From assembly GCF_024347675.1 (NCBI RefSeq), contig NZ_AP024881.1, forward strand, positions 744,001 to 808,000: a stretch of DNA of 64,000 bases, in the 5' to 3' direction. This document shows, one piece after another, positions 29,979-39,488 of the stretch (within the stretch, counting starts at the first letter, position 1; every line of letters starts with the position of its first letter). Position numbers and translations under genes: made by a program. The notes below the pieces were generated by a model that saw nothing but the letters and a program-made list of their open reading frames with translations, made no database searches and was not told the DNA's origin. The DNA comes from Vibrio ishigakensis (GTDB lineage Bacteria > Pseudomonadota > Gammaproteobacteria > Enterobacterales > Vibrionaceae).

Positions 29979-30893
29979 AAGCCAGAGCAGGGAACCCACT
30001 GAAATGGCAATCCAAAGACCAATACCAAATAGCATAGGCTTCATACCCGCTTCTTTGACCTGCTCTAGCGAGATAGCCGAACCAATTAAGAATAGACAGG
30101 CAACCAGAGTCTGCTTAGCAATAGAGAAGGTCACATCATACACCGCCTGAAACTGGGGAAGCAGGTCACTTACCACCACGGCAGCGATATATAGGAAGAT
30201 AAAGGTAGGCACCTGAATCTTTTTATTGCCTTTACCGAAATACCAAGCACTCATCAAAGCAACAGGGATGATCCACAGGGCGCGCGCAAGCTTAAGCGTA
30301 GTGGCTGTTTTTAACGCTTCCTCACCATAGGCGCCTGCAGCACCCACTACCGACGAGGTGTCATGGATAGCGATGGCGGCCCACATACCAAAGGTGTGTT
30401 GGTCCATGTTTAGAGCATGGCCGATAACAGGGAAGATAAACAGTGCAATAGAGTTGAGCACAAACACAGTCGCAAGGGCTAAACCAGTTTGGTTGGCGTT
30501 GGCATTGATAGCCGGAGAAACTGCCGCGATTGCACTTCCCCCACAGATAGCAGTACCGCTTGAGATAAGGTAGCCCGTCTTTTTATCAAGCCCTATCTTT
30601 AAAGCGATCCAAGTTCCCAGAATCAGGGTAACAAAGATAGTGGTGACGATAAGTCCGATACCACTGCTAGTGGCTTGAAAGGCTTCAGACAAAGAAATAC
30701 CAAAGCCCAACCCTATGATGGAGTAGCTCAAAAGCTTCTTGGTCCACTTAGAGATAGGCAGGGTGTTAGGAACCAATCCGAGCTGTGACAGGATAAGACC
30801 TAAAACCAAAGCGGAAGGAGAATGTAGCCAAGGTGTAAAGCACGCTATGAGAGCGAGAAAAAAGGGCAGGTGCTTTGCTGAAATATGTTGCAT
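29973..30893 (-). CDS. yeiH: YeiH family putative sulfate exporter (UPF0324)
   Basis: 306 residues with about ten membrane helices. The family signature region [17 protein letters not shown] and the [14 protein letters not shown] segment are clear. The family is annotated as putative sulfate exporters on limited evidence; the substrate here is unproven. In enterobacteria yeiH is next to the LysR gene yeiE, but no LysR gene is adjacent here. The promoter region contains an inverted repeat (30992-31010). Confidence 0.88.
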   Translation of the reverse strand: MQHISAKHLPFFLALIACFTPWLHSPSALVLGLILSQLGLVPNTLPISKWTKKLLSYSIIGLGFGISLSEAFQATSSGIGLIVTTIFVTLILGTWIALKIGLDKKTGYLISSGTAICGGSAIAAVSPAINANANQTGLALATVFVLNSIALFIFPVIGHALNMDQHTFGMWAAIAIHDTSSVVGAAGAYGEEALKTATTLKLARALWIIPVALMSAWYFGKGNKKIQVPTFIFLYIAAVVVSDLLPQFQAVYDVTFSIAKQTLVACLFLIGSAISLEQVKEAGMKPMLFGIGLWIAISVGSLLWLL

Positions 30894-30991
30894 GGCTTAA
30901 TTTTAAAGGGCTGGTTAGCGAAAGCGTCCATGATAGCTATCAAAGCACGGCTATGCGACAAAACCTTCTGTATAGACTACAAAGTTCTATT

Positions 30992-31010
30992 TAGAATAAT
31001 GTATATTCTA
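30992..31010. promoter_or_regulatory. Perfect inverted repeat between yeiH and the Tim44-like gene
   Basis: TAGAATA-ATGTA-TATTCTA: seven-base arms and a five-base spacer. It is centred about 110 bases from the yeiH start and 140 from the Tim44-like start. It has the size and symmetry of a repressor operator. The factor is unknown. Confidence 0.45.
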
Positions 31011-31139
31011 TTACTGCATTAAAAATAGTGTGAAATAGAGCAAGGTTGCAAAGAAATTTAACATTTGAAACATGAAACCAAGTTTAATTGTTGAGCTCTA
31101 ATAGGTAATATTGCTGAAATTCAAAAGTGAAGAGACATT

Positions 31140-32027
31140 ATGAAACGAATTTTTTCTATCATGGCGATGGTGCTAGTCTCTGTTTCTATGGTGTTCGCAC
31201 CAGCAACAGAAGCTAAACGATTCGGCGGTGGTAAATCTTTTGGTAAGAGCTTTAAAACGGCTCCTGCACCGAAGGCAAATCCAACCAACACTAACTCGAT
31301 CAACAACAAGGGCACACAAAACCCAACCTCTAGAAAGGGCGGCCTAATGGGTGGCCTTCTAGGCGGTCTGTTGGCGGGTGGCCTGCTCGCTGCTTTCTTT
31401 GGTGGCGCGTTTGAAGGTATCCAATTCATGGATATCCTGATCATCGGTTTGATTGCCTTCTTCTTGTTCAAGTTCCTACGTGGCATGCTGGGTGCAAAAG
31501 CGGGCAGTATGAATCAGCAACGTCCAGCTTACTCAAACGGTCCTCAGCACGACGCTCAGTTCCGTCAGCAGGCTGATCAAGGTTTCCAAACTAACAACTC
31601 TGGCAACAACGCTTTCCAAGGTGGCTTCGGTGCTAACGCTCAATCTGACGTTCCACACAACTATCCACCGGGTTTTGACCACGCTGCATTTATCAACGGT
31701 TCTCGTGAGCACTACCGTATTCTGCAAGGCGCTTGGAACCACAATGAACTGCACACTATTGAAGAATACGTAGCGCCTGCTCTGTTTGCCGAGCTAAAAG
31801 CAGAACGTGCTTCTTATGCGGGTGAGCAACATACCGATGTTATGTATGTGGATGCTGAGATTGTACGTGCGGACTACGACGCTTCTAAAGCGCAACTTAG
31901 CCTACAATTTACGGGTCGTTATCGCGATGCCGTGGAAGGTATTGAAGAAGACATCAACGATGTTTGGCACCTTGAGCGTGACCTAACTCAACCAAACGCA
32001 CCTTGGTTGATCGTTGGTATCCAGTAA
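31140..32027 (+). CDS. Tim44-like domain protein, membrane associated
   Basis: 295 residues: signal sequence or first helix (1-25), a Gly/Lys/Asn-rich stretch (KRFGGGKSFGKSFK), a glycine-zipper membrane segment (GGLLGGLLAGGLLAAFFGG) with a second helix (ILIIGLIAFFLFKF), a Gln/Asn-rich linker, and a C-terminal Tim44-like domain (about 185-295). In mitochondria the domain ties an import motor to the membrane; the bacterial role is not established. A terminator follows. Confidence 0.85.
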   Translation: MKRIFSIMAMVLVSVSMVFAPATEAKRFGGGKSFGKSFKTAPAPKANPTNTNSINNKGTQNPTSRKGGLMGGLLGGLLAGGLLAAFFGGAFEGIQFMDILIIGLIAFFLFKFLRGMLGAKAGSMNQQRPAYSNGPQHDAQFRQQADQGFQTNNSGNNAFQGGFGANAQSDVPHNYPPGFDHAAFINGSREHYRILQGAWNHNELHTIEEYVAPALFAELKAERASYAGEQHTDVMYVDAEIVRADYDASKAQLSLQFTGRYRDAVEGIEEDINDVWHLERDLTQPNAPWLIVGIQ

Positions 32028-32049
32028 TACCGAAAAGAGTTAATAGCAT

Positions 32050-32075
32050 GGCCAGTCAAACGACTGGCCTTTTTT
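32050..32075 (+). terminator. Terminator of the Tim44-like gene
   Basis: GGCCAGTC / GACTGGCC stem with a four-base loop and TTTTTT. The T-run touches the first possible ATG of thpR (32076). Confidence 0.88.
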
Positions 32076-32093
32076 ATGCTAGTAGGAGAGAGA

Positions 32094-32618
32094 TTGCGCC
32101 TGTTCTATGCCTTAACCTTCGATGATGCTGTCCAAGAAGAGATAGCTCAGCTTCAAGAGTTGTTGCGAGCGCAGAGGTATCGTGGCCGCTTGGTGCGTCA
32201 GGACAACCTACACCTTACCTTAGATTTCATCGGTGAGGTTAAAGACGATGGTAAGGTAGAGATATTAAAGCAGCAACTTCTCGGCTTACCTGATATGCCC
32301 AATACTCTAACATTGGCCGGCTTTGGGCGATTTAAGCAAGGCTTAGTTTGGGCTAGGGTGGTTGAGGACCCGAGCCTCCATCAATTGCAGTCTGATCTGA
32401 GAGCGCGTTTAATAAATCTTGGCTTTAGTATTGAGGACAGGGAGTATCGTCCACATATTACCTTGGGCCGAAATCTGCGCCTCAAGGTGCCGGTTTCAGA
32501 GCTTAATGGGCCAGAGATGAGAGTAGCCCCCAAGGCGGTTGCTTTAATGCAAAGCACTCACCTCAATGATCGCTTGGTCTACCGACCAGTTGCCCAAATC
32601 CTTTTAGATAAACAGTAA
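32094..32618 (+). CDS. thpR: RNA 2',3'-cyclic phosphodiesterase (2H family)
   Basis: 174 residues from the TTG at 32094. A cytoplasmic 2H phosphoesterase that opens 2',3'-cyclic phosphate RNA ends; the two HxT motifs are HLTLDF and HITLGR. Start choice: an ATG at 32076 is in frame but sits on the T-run of the preceding terminator, whereas the TTG at 32094 has AGGAG five bases upstream and gives the usual RLFYAL beginning of the family. The HAD phosphatase gene follows 11 bases later, so they probably form an operon. Confidence 0.85.
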   Translation: MRLFYALTFDDAVQEEIAQLQELLRAQRYRGRLVRQDNLHLTLDFIGEVKDDGKVEILKQQLLGLPDMPNTLTLAGFGRFKQGLVWARVVEDPSLHQLQSDLRARLINLGFSIEDREYRPHITLGRNLRLKVPVSELNGPEMRVAPKAVALMQSTHLNDRLVYRPVAQILLDKQ

Positions 32619-32629
32619 TAAGTAGGCTT

Positions 32630-33430
32630 ATGACACAACAAAAAATTAAGTTCGTCGCCGTGGATATGGACGGAACTTTGCTAAATGAAAACGGCGAGCT
32701 ACCTAAGGACTTCTTTAGTGTGTTTGAACAGCTGAAGCACAATAACATCTTGTTTGCGGCTGCATCGGGTCGTCAATACTACAGTTTGCGAGATACCTTC
32801 GAGAAGGTGCAAGATGAGATGCTATTCATAGCTGAGAATGGCACCTTTGTGATGCATAAAGGCGAAGAGCTGTATAGTGCGACTATGCCAAAACAAGAAA
32901 TCGTAGAAATAGTAAATGCAGTTAGAGCGATCCCCAATGCCTATCTTGTTCTGTGCGGTAAGCGTTCTGCCTATATTGAAACACAGGACCCTGTAGCGCT
33001 TGAAGAGATCCAACATTACTATCATAGATGCGAATATGTTGAAGATGTACTTTCGATAGAAGATGACTTTATCAAGGTCGCAGTTTGCCATTTCGGTGGC
33101 ACCGAGGAGCTGGTTTATCCTACACTCGCTCCTAAGTTTGCCCAAACTCACCAAGTGGTAATTAGCGGTCGTATCTGGCTAGATCTGATGAATATCTGTG
33201 CTTCCAAAGGTGATGCGATCAAGCAACTGCAAAACCGTTTTGACTTCACTGAACAACAAACAATGAGCTTTGGTGACTATCTAAATGATATCGAGATGCT
33301 GAAGGTAAGCTACTACTCTTATGCTATGGCGAACGCCCACCCAGAGGTGAAAGCGATAGCCAGATTCTCCGCTCCAAGTAATTACGACGATGGAGTGATG
33401 CAGGTGCTGAAGCAGCATCTAGCCGAATAA
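32630..33430 (+). CDS. HAD-superfamily (Cof type) sugar-phosphate phosphatase
   Basis: 266 residues. Catalytic motif I is VDMDGTLL, motif II is within AAASGRQY and motif IV is FGDYLNDIEML; the large C2-type cap lies between, as in Cof/YidA/YbjI proteins. These hydrolyse sugar phosphates and similar small phosphoesters; the substrate cannot be predicted. It is in a probable operon with thpR and shares a terminator with the convergent dsbB. Confidence 0.87.
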   Translation: MTQQKIKFVAVDMDGTLLNENGELPKDFFSVFEQLKHNNILFAAASGRQYYSLRDTFEKVQDEMLFIAENGTFVMHKGEELYSATMPKQEIVEIVNAVRAIPNAYLVLCGKRSAYIETQDPVALEEIQHYYHRCEYVEDVLSIEDDFIKVAVCHFGGTEELVYPTLAPKFAQTHQVVISGRIWLDLMNICASKGDAIKQLQNRFDFTEQQTMSFGDYLNDIEMLKVSYYSYAMANAHPEVKAIARFSAPSNYDDGVMQVLKQHLAE

Positions 33431-33439
33431 TTAAGACCT

Positions 33440-33473
33440 AAAAAAACGCTCCGATACCATCGGAGCGTTTTTT
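33440..33473. terminator. Bidirectional terminator between the HAD gene and dsbB
   Basis: Perfect 11-pair stem AACGCTCCGAT / ATCGGAGCGTT with a three-base loop, flanked by A-run and T-run, so it serves both converging genes. Confidence 0.92.
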
Positions 33474-33476
33474 GTT

Positions 33477-33995
33477 TTATCGATTCTTAAGCCCAACCAG
33501 TTGAACGGCTGAAAACAGCACGCTGAACACTAGGCTGATGCCAAAGATGATCACGAGCCACTGTGGCATTGATAGGTCTAGGAACTGCCAAACGATCTTG
33601 CTGCAATCTCCATAGGCTTCAAACAGCCAAGGTGCCCATTGGTTGAGGGGTGCCCAATCCGGGAAGTTCACAAAGATATCGCAGGTTTTAAATGGAGATG
33701 GATTGAATTGATAGTCCACATGCTCTAATGCAAGGAGCAAACCTTTAAAGCTAGAGGTTATCCAGCCTGCAAGACCAACAAACCTAAGCACATTGTTCTT
33801 TGGGTTTATCATGCCAATGATGGCGGCAAAGCCAATGCCAAACATGGCCACACGCTCGTAGATACACATAACACAAGGCGCCAGCATCATGACGTGTTGG
33901 AAGTAGAGTGCGCAAAGTTCTAGGGCGATAATTACGAGAAGAAGCAGCAACCAAGATAGACGGTTGCGAGAGAATTGATACAGAGAATCGAGCAT
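33477..33995 (-). CDS. dsbB: Disulfide bond formation protein DsbB
   Basis: 172 residues with four membrane helices. DsbB reoxidises periplasmic DsbA and passes electrons to quinones. The redox pair C41-V-M-C44 (APCVMCIYER) is in the first periplasmic loop, and the second pair is seen as the Cys in FKTCDIF and in YGDCSKI. Length and topology match. The order dsbB-nhaB-fadR is typical of vibrios. Confidence 0.95.
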   Translation of the reverse strand: MLDSLYQFSRNRLSWLLLLLVIIALELCALYFQHVMMLAPCVMCIYERVAMFGIGFAAIIGMINPKNNVLRFVGLAGWITSSFKGLLLALEHVDYQFNPSPFKTCDIFVNFPDWAPLNQWAPWLFEAYGDCSKIVWQFLDLSMPQWLVIIFGISLVFSVLFSAVQLVGLKNR

Positions 33996-34045
33996 TAATT
34001 GTTCCTAAATCGGGCGTCCGAACCCACTAAACTAAAATCAGTTTA

Positions 34046-34077
34046 AAAATAAAAAACCGGCGAGTAAACGCCGGTTT
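34046..34077 (-). terminator. Terminator of nhaB
   Basis: On the minus strand AAACCGGCG / CGCCGGTTT with a six-base loop, then TTTTATTTTTAAA. It lies between nhaB and dsbB, so dsbB needs its own promoter or readthrough. Confidence 0.85.
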
Positions 34078-34172
34078 CAGTTATTGTGCTTGATGCGTCC
34101 CTTTTTAGTACATCTATTCGGTAAAGAGTTCCAACAATTCCCTACAAAAATGAATGCAAAGGGCCACAGATT

Positions 34173-35768
34173 TTAGTGGTGTCCTGCAGGCAGTACCGCA
34201 TTGTCCATAGGGATAGGCTTATCGCTGATCCAACCCATATCTAGGAACATTGCCGACATAGGTTCTAGGAAGAACATGATGCCAATCATACCCACAATTG
34301 CTAGCACTACAGTGTATGGAAACGCCATGATTACCATGCGGCCATAAGACAGACGGATAAGCGGTGCTAGGGTCGAGGTTAGCAGGAATAGGAAGGCTGC
34401 TTGGCCGTTTGGCGTTGCTACCGATGGTAGGTTAGTACCTGTGTTGATAGCCACCGCTAGAAGGTCAAACTGCTCACGGTCAATAACGCCTTTGATAAGC
34501 GCATCTTTAACTTCGTTGATGTATACAGTACCCACGAATACGTTGTCAGAAACCATAGACAGCAAACCGTTAGCTACATAGAACAGCGCCAGCTGAGAGT
34601 TCTGGTCTTCAACCGCCAGTACTGCGTCGATCACTGGAGCGAATAGGTCTTGTTCAATGATTACCGCAACGATGGCAAAGAATACGGTTAGAAGTGCGGT
34701 GAACGGCAGAGCCTCTTCGAACGCTTTACCAAGCGCGTGCTCTTCGATAATACCAGTGAAGGCCGTTGCAAAGATGATAACCGAAAGACCGATAAGACCT
34801 ACAGCCGCTAGGTGAAGCGCCAGGCCTACAATAAGCCATACAGCGATAGCGCCTTGAACCCAAAGCTTAGCAACATCTTGTTTAGTACGACGTTGCTTTT
34901 GTTCGCGGTCGTAGTCTACCAGGATGTTACGTACATGTTCTGGAAGCTCTGCGCCGTAGCCACAGATCTTAAACTTCTCTACAAAGACTGTAGTAAGCAG
35001 ACCCGCGAAGAAAACAGGTAGAGTTACTGGAAGCATACGCACAATAAACTCACCAAATTCCCAACCTGCTTGATCTGCGATGATCAGGTTTTGTGGCTCA
35101 CCTACCATGGTCATTACACCACCAAGCGCGGTACCTACACCTGCGTGCATTAGCAGTGAACGAAGGAAGGCACGATAGTCATCCAAGTCTTCACGAGTTA
35201 GCTCGTTAAGGTGCTCATCTTTGGTGTGGTCGTGGCTGCTGGCTGTGCCCTTGCCCGATACTACCTTGTGATAGATAGAGTAGAAACCTACCGCTACGCT
35301 GATCACTACCGCGATTACCGTCAGTGCATCTAGGAATGCAGATAGAAAAGCTGCCGCCGCACAGAAAGAGACAGAAAGAAGGATCTTAGAGCGGATGCCA
35401 AGCAGTATCTTGGTAAATATATACAGAAGCAGTTGCTTCATAAAGTAGATGCCAGCAACCATAAAGATCAGTAGCAATAGCACTTCAATATTGGCAACCA
35501 ATTCGTGTTTTACCAACTCGGGTGTGGTCATCCCCATGGCTACTGCTTCAATAGCAAGCAGACCACCAGGCTGTAGTGGGTAGCATTTAAGTGCCATAGC
35601 TAGAGTGAATATGAATTCAACAACTAGTAGCCAGCCCGCAACGAAGGGGTCGACAAAAAAGAACACAATAGGGTTAATGATCAGGAAGGCGATGATGGCA
35701 ACCTTGTACCAATCTGGCGCTTTACCAAGGAAGTTCTTGATAAAAGCGTTTCCTAGACTCAACGGCAT
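34173..35768 (-). CDS. nhaB: Na+/H+ antiporter NhaB
   Basis: 531 residues, about a dozen membrane helices. Exports sodium in exchange for protons, important for marine vibrios. The N-terminus [20 protein letters not shown] matches the family, so I place the start at 35768, with AGAGAAG upstream; the frame is open ten codons further (35798). Conserved segments include [12 protein letters not shown] and [10 protein letters not shown]. fadR is divergent, about 550 bases away. Confidence 0.95.
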   Translation of the reverse strand: MPLSLGNAFIKNFLGKAPDWYKVAIIAFLIINPIVFFFVDPFVAGWLLVVEFIFTLAMALKCYPLQPGGLLAIEAVAMGMTTPELVKHELVANIEVLLLLIFMVAGIYFMKQLLLYIFTKILLGIRSKILLSVSFCAAAAFLSAFLDALTVIAVVISVAVGFYSIYHKVVSGKGTASSHDHTKDEHLNELTREDLDDYRAFLRSLLMHAGVGTALGGVMTMVGEPQNLIIADQAGWEFGEFIVRMLPVTLPVFFAGLLTTVFVEKFKICGYGAELPEHVRNILVDYDREQKQRRTKQDVAKLWVQGAIAVWLIVGLALHLAAVGLIGLSVIIFATAFTGIIEEHALGKAFEEALPFTALLTVFFAIVAVIIEQDLFAPVIDAVLAVEDQNSQLALFYVANGLLSMVSDNVFVGTVYINEVKDALIKGVIDREQFDLLAVAINTGTNLPSVATPNGQAAFLFLLTSTLAPLIRLSYGRMVIMAFPYTVVLAIVGMIGIMFFLEPMSAMFLDMGWISDKPIPMDNAVLPAGHH

Positions 35769-35889
35769 AACACTTCTCTTTAGGTTTGATAGTTGCAAAG
35801 CGGGTGAGCAATCAGCAAAAGAGTGCGTTTCTTTGACTCATGACTCACCGTGATTTTGCGCAACTTTACGCTTATAAAAAAATCAGTCA

Positions 35890-35901
35890 ACACTATAGTG
35901 T
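35890..35901. promoter_or_regulatory. Palindromic operator candidate upstream of nhaB
   Basis: ACACTATAGTGT is a perfect palindrome; with flanks it reads TCAACACTATAGTGTGA. It is about 125 bases upstream of nhaB on the divergent side. The factor is unknown. Confidence 0.4.
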
Positions 35902-36256
35902 GATTTAGCTCGTGTTAATGATAAAAAACACATAAAAAGAGCCTTTTTCTAGGGTTTTTGTGCTCTTTTGGTGATCTGGGGGATTTATTGGGTGTGTTTA
36001 CTAGGTATCTTGAATTGACAACAATATTTTATATGTAAGTTATTGATTAATAACGATATGTGTTAATTTTTTAGATAAGTTAAATATTTCAATAGTCATA
36101 CAATTGTACGGTGTATTGTGTATCTGGCTGATTTTGGCACTACATATGATTTGTTTGAAATTGAGGATAATTATTTAAAATTTCTGTTGTTAAAATCAGT
36201 CTGGCTAATGACTTAGAACCGTTAATGATTTAACTCACAACTTACTTTGCTCTGGT

Positions 36257-36285
36257 TTAGACAAACGTGATTAAAGTGGTATGAT
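36257..36285 (+). promoter_or_regulatory. Candidate sigma-70 promoter of fadR
   Basis: TTAGAC, a 17-base spacer, then TATGAT. Transcription would start near 36292, leaving a leader of about 27 bases before the ATG at 36319. This argues against the upstream TTG (36295) as the start. Confidence 0.6.
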
Positions 36286-36318
36286 GAGTTTAAATTGAAT
36301 CAAAAAAATAAACCTAAC

Positions 36319-37158
36319 ATGGTAATCAAGGCAAAGAGCCCTGCCGGTTTTGCAGAAAAATACATTATCGAGAGCATCTGGAACGGCCGTTTCGCTCCAG
36401 GCTCAATTCTTCCCGCTGAACGCGAACTATCTGAACTGATTGGTGTAACACGTACTACTCTACGTGAGGTGCTTCAGCGTCTAGCGCGTGATGGTTGGCT
36501 AACCATTCAGCACGGTAAACCAACTAAGGTAAATCAGTTTATGGAGACTTCAGGTCTGCATATCCTAGATACCTTGATGACACTGGATGCAGACAACGCA
36601 ACTAGCATCGTTGAAGACCTGCTTGCAGCGCGCACCAATATTAGTCCTATCTTTATGCGTTATGCATTTAAGGTAAATAAAGAGCAGTCTGAAGAGACCA
36701 TACGCCGTGTGATCGATTCATGTGAAGCTCTAGTTGCAGCAGAGTCTCATGCTGCCTTTATGGAGAGCTTTCCGTTTGCCGATAAGATCGCGCAAAATGT
36801 GAAAGAGGACAACGAGAAGGACGAGTTGAAGCGTGATGCTATCTTGGTCGCTAAAACCTTCAACTATTACGATTACATGTTGTTCCAGCACTTAGCCTTC
36901 CATTCTGGCAACCAGATCTACGGCTTGATCTTTAATGGTCTGCGTAAGCTGTATGACCGTGTTGGTGCTTACTACTTCTCTAACCCAGCAGCGCGTGATT
37001 TAGCACTTAAGTTCTACAAGGACCTGCTGAGAGTGTGTGAAGAGGGTCAGCGCGATGCGATTCCTGCCCTTGTTCGTCACTACGGTATGGACAGTGCACA
37101 GATCTGGAATGAGATGAAGAAAACACTACCGACAAACTTCACTGAAGACGATAGCTAA
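36319..37158 (+). CDS. fadR: Fatty acid metabolism regulator FadR
   Basis: 279 residues, exactly the length of V. cholerae FadR and about 40 longer than the E. coli protein. GntR-family winged helix at the N-terminus ([23 protein letters not shown]) and an acyl-CoA-binding C-terminal domain. The extra segment typical of vibrios lies around residues 135-175 ([20 protein letters not shown]). It represses fatty-acid degradation and activates unsaturated fatty acid synthesis; long-chain acyl-CoA releases it from DNA. I place the start at ATG 36319 by similarity ([15 protein letters not shown]); the frame is open to a TTG at 36295. Confidence 0.96.
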   Translation: MVIKAKSPAGFAEKYIIESIWNGRFAPGSILPAERELSELIGVTRTTLREVLQRLARDGWLTIQHGKPTKVNQFMETSGLHILDTLMTLDADNATSIVEDLLAARTNISPIFMRYAFKVNKEQSEETIRRVIDSCEALVAAESHAAFMESFPFADKIAQNVKEDNEKDELKRDAILVAKTFNYYDYMLFQHLAFHSGNQIYGLIFNGLRKLYDRVGAYYFSNPAARDLALKFYKDLLRVCEEGQRDAIPALVRHYGMDSAQIWNEMKKTLPTNFTEDDS

Positions 37159-37180
37159 TCTCAACTAAATCAATTGTTTA

Positions 37181-37207
37181 AATCCACCCTAGCGGTGGAT
37201 TTTTTTA
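37181..37207 (+). terminator. Terminator of fadR
   Basis: AATCCACC / GGTGGATT stem with a CTAGC loop, then seven T. Confidence 0.88.
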
Positions 37208-37228
37208 TTTTTGAAAGTTTTTCACTGT

Positions 37229-37238
37229 GACCTAGGTC
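37229..37238. promoter_or_regulatory. Ten-base palindrome upstream of the small secreted protein
   Basis: GACCTAGGTC is a perfect palindrome about 220 bases before the 89-residue gene. Significance is unknown; a ten-base palindrome alone is weak evidence. Confidence 0.2.
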
Positions 37239-37457
37239 TCATTATCTGAGAGGTCAATATGGGTGTTATTTGTCCAGTTGATGCGGAGAAAAGTGGGATC
37301 TTGATCCAATAAAGATTTCGAACCGTAAGTACTCCCAGTCCCTAGCTCTAGGTTGAGCCGAGTTGATACCAAGGAAGTGTAAACTTTGGCAACGTGGCAT
37401 CGCGGTACGGAAAATAGGGGCGCTCAAATCTTTAACACTGTTTAAGAGGGCGTTCAC

Positions 37458-37727
37458 ATGAACCTAAAAGTTACTGTTATTACTTCACTTGTCGTAGCAT
37501 TCGCTCCAGCGGTATCGGCTGCCGAGGCACCTTCATTTAATGACCTATTTGGCTCTAGCATTTTGATTGCAGAGAATCGTTCAGGCAACAGCAATGACAT
37601 GCGAGGCCACAGTTCAAAACCAATGGCAGATGATTCAATGATCGAAGCTTATGAAAGCAAAGAAATGGACAGCGAGATCATGAACGATAGCCAAGAAAGA
37701 GGTCGAATCCATCACAAACGCGCTTAA
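37458..37727 (+). CDS. Small secreted protein of unknown function, 89 aa
   Basis: A clear signal peptide (cleavage near VSAAEA) leaves a mature peptide of about 65 residues rich in Ser, Asp, Glu, Met and Asn (MADDSMIEAYESKEMDSE), ending in the basic RGRIHHKRA. No cysteines and no known domain. AGAGGG precedes the ATG, and a good terminator follows, so it is a single-gene transcript. The acidic, Met-rich, His-ended sequence could bind metal, but that is speculation. Confidence 0.7.
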   Translation: MNLKVTVITSLVVAFAPAVSAAEAPSFNDLFGSSILIAENRSGNSNDMRGHSSKPMADDSMIEAYESKEMDSEIMNDSQERGRIHHKRA

Positions 37728-37746
37728 TGTGATGAGAGATGAAATA

Positions 37747-37774
37747 GCCGCCTTCAACCGGGCGGTTTTTTTTT
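37747..37774 (+). terminator. Terminator of the small secreted protein gene
   Basis: GCCGCC / GGCGGT stem followed by eight or more T. Confidence 0.85.
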
Positions 37775-37864
37775 GTGCCTCCAAAACTGAGATCAAAGCT
37801 TCAACCTCCCTAAGTCACTGATTTGGTGTTTAAGCTACGCGCTTTTTAATGATTAGGGAAAATT

Positions 37865-39175
37865 ATGAATTTGGCTAGAGGCTTAGTGTGCCTGTTTTGT
37901 TTGGCGCTACTAAATGGCTGTAACGACGGATGGGATTTTAGTAATCAACATCATGGAAAACAAAAAGGCTCACCTCAGGCGCAGATGTCTACCTCTGCCT
38001 TGTCTGATGCCTTGAATACCCTTTATTACCTGACGGTAAAGGATATGACGGCAAGCGATTTGCCCTTTGCCAGCACCGGACCAGGTGTAGCTAGACTGCT
38101 AATACCAAATAAGGCGTTCAATGGGTTAACGGCTGCACAAGCGGATCTTAGTTTCGATAATAACCAACCACTGACTATTACCGACGGTGGTTCACCCTCG
38201 AGCTCGGTCTACGATTGGCACTGCTACCAGTCTGACTCTATGTCTGTAGATGTAGACAGCGATGGTATGACAGTTGATGGCACGATTACCGAATACGAAT
38301 ATTCGAACGGGTGCAGTGCTAGCAATCATAAAGTTGCGTCTTACAGGTTCGAGAGTGCTCATCTAAATAGTGGTTTTATCTTTGATTCCGGCGAGGTTAG
38401 AGACCTTCTGCAACATCGCACTTTGAGAGCAAATCAATGGCTCATAGACAGTATGGCTTCTCGAGTAGAGAAGTTATTTGGTAAAGCATGGCTGGCACAG
38501 TGGCAACAGGCTTCTAAGAATGCCGGAGAGGACTTTTTAACTCTGGATAGACAAGGTAAGGTCGTTTATGACCAACTCCCCCCTGAGATGGTTGATTTCA
38601 ATTCGTTAGACCCTGATGCAGTTTTGGATGGCACTGTGTTTGGTGGTGGTGCATCTGCTAGCCAGAAGTGGTGTCGAATCGTCAATATTCCTACAGGCTT
38701 TGACCTTGATAGCCAAAAGGTCCAGACCATGATTGCGGTTAACTGTGCCCGCTCAAGTAAGCGCTATTGTGAGGGGCATGGTGGTTTTCCAGCAGGCATG
38801 CAGCAAGCAAACTCGCCATTGGCTTGGAGTGATGATACCTATCACAACGCCATGCAGAATACTTTAGAGCAACAAGCAAGGAACAAGCAGGGGCACTTTA
38901 TCGTTAAGAGTGGTGCACAGAACGCGTTTTCAGTAACACCCTATGGGGCAACTCCCTTTGAAGGGGCTCTAAAAGCGATTTTCGGATATACAGATGTAAA
39001 GAATGCTGATCCTAAAAGCCCAACATTTAATAATGCAGGTACTAATAGCTTTGTTGGCCATGCAGGTCACTGTCAGAATGAGATGTCTGATTTAAGCACT
39101 ACGGGTTTGTCCTTCAAGGTCGTCACTAAAAATGGCGCCACTGGTATAGATTTTATTACTCAAGACTTTAATTAG
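37865..39175 (+). CDS. Predicted lipoprotein of unknown function, 436 aa
   Basis: The N-terminus ends in a lipobox LLNGC (Cys near residue 19), so it is probably lipid-anchored in the envelope. The mature part has several cysteines (DWHCYQS, SNGCSAS, QKWCRIV, VNCARSSKRYC, GHAGHC) that could form disulfides through DsbA/DsbB. The C-terminal half contains GHGGFP and NSFVGHAGHC. No family recognised. It stands alone between two terminators, next to the zinc locus. Confidence 0.75.
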   Translation: MNLARGLVCLFCLALLNGCNDGWDFSNQHHGKQKGSPQAQMSTSALSDALNTLYYLTVKDMTASDLPFASTGPGVARLLIPNKAFNGLTAAQADLSFDNNQPLTITDGGSPSSSVYDWHCYQSDSMSVDVDSDGMTVDGTITEYEYSNGCSASNHKVASYRFESAHLNSGFIFDSGEVRDLLQHRTLRANQWLIDSMASRVEKLFGKAWLAQWQQASKNAGEDFLTLDRQGKVVYDQLPPEMVDFNSLDPDAVLDGTVFGGGASASQKWCRIVNIPTGFDLDSQKVQTMIAVNCARSSKRYCEGHGGFPAGMQQANSPLAWSDDTYHNAMQNTLEQQARNKQGHFIVKSGAQNAFSVTPYGATPFEGALKAIFGYTDVKNADPKSPTFNNAGTNSFVGHAGHCQNEMSDLSTTGLSFKVVTKNGATGIDFITQDFN

Positions 39176-39193
39176 TTTAAAACTCTGGTCGAT

Positions 39194-39227
39194 AAAAAGG
39201 CATATATCCTGTGATATATGCCTTTTT
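39194..39227 (+). terminator. Terminator of the lipoprotein gene
   Basis: Perfect 15-pair stem starting AAAAAGGC and ending GCCTTTTT around a CTGT loop; symmetrical, so usable in both directions. Confidence 0.9.
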
Positions 39228-39488
39228 ATATGGATTAATATTCATATTTATTGGTGCGGTTGCATATATCTTATTTGTGATGGAAATCATAAATATTAGA
39301 ACCATTCAAGGAAAGTTAGATTGAACATATAAGAGTTTAATTGTTGCTTTCTAATAAAATCAGTCACTTATATTGATTTTATTTATTGTCTTTTGTTCGG
39401 TTTAAAAACCGTTCGTTGTAGCCAAGCGGATAAATGTAGATGCTATGTTGTAACATTTTTCGTTAAGTCATCAGTATCAACAGAGTCA
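39228..39488. other. Intergenic region before the zinc locus
   Basis: AT-rich, about 260 bases after the lipoprotein terminator. It holds the candidate Zur box at 39440-39458. No other feature is clear. Confidence 0.45.
39440..39458. promoter_or_regulatory. Candidate Zur (zinc uptake regulator) box
   Basis: ATGCTATGTTGTAACATTT fits the known enterobacterial Zur operator core ATGTTATA-N-TATAACATTT at all but three positions. It lies 30-50 bases before the first small ORF of the zinc-transport operon. The site match is seen; zinc-dependent repression is inferred. Confidence 0.6.

Larger units (their letters stand above)
35769..36318. other. Long AT-rich region between nhaB and fadR
   Basis: About 550 bases with no convincing gene. 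It contains a perfect 12-base palindrome (35890-35901) near nhaB and a good sigma-70 promoter for fadR (36257-36285). I found no clear FadR operator. The middle (about 35940-36240) is very AT-rich with nothing I can name; it could hold an upstream element or a small RNA. Confidence 0.5.

Noticed and set aside
36295..36318. TTG start for FadR giving eight more residues.
   Set aside because: The promoter candidate would put the transcript start only about three bases upstream, and the ATG at 36319 gives the known Vibrio length of 279.
37266..37457. Minus-strand ORF of 63 codons before the small secreted protein gene.
   Set aside because: No ribosome site or family pattern, and it lies in the promoter region of the opposite-strand gene.
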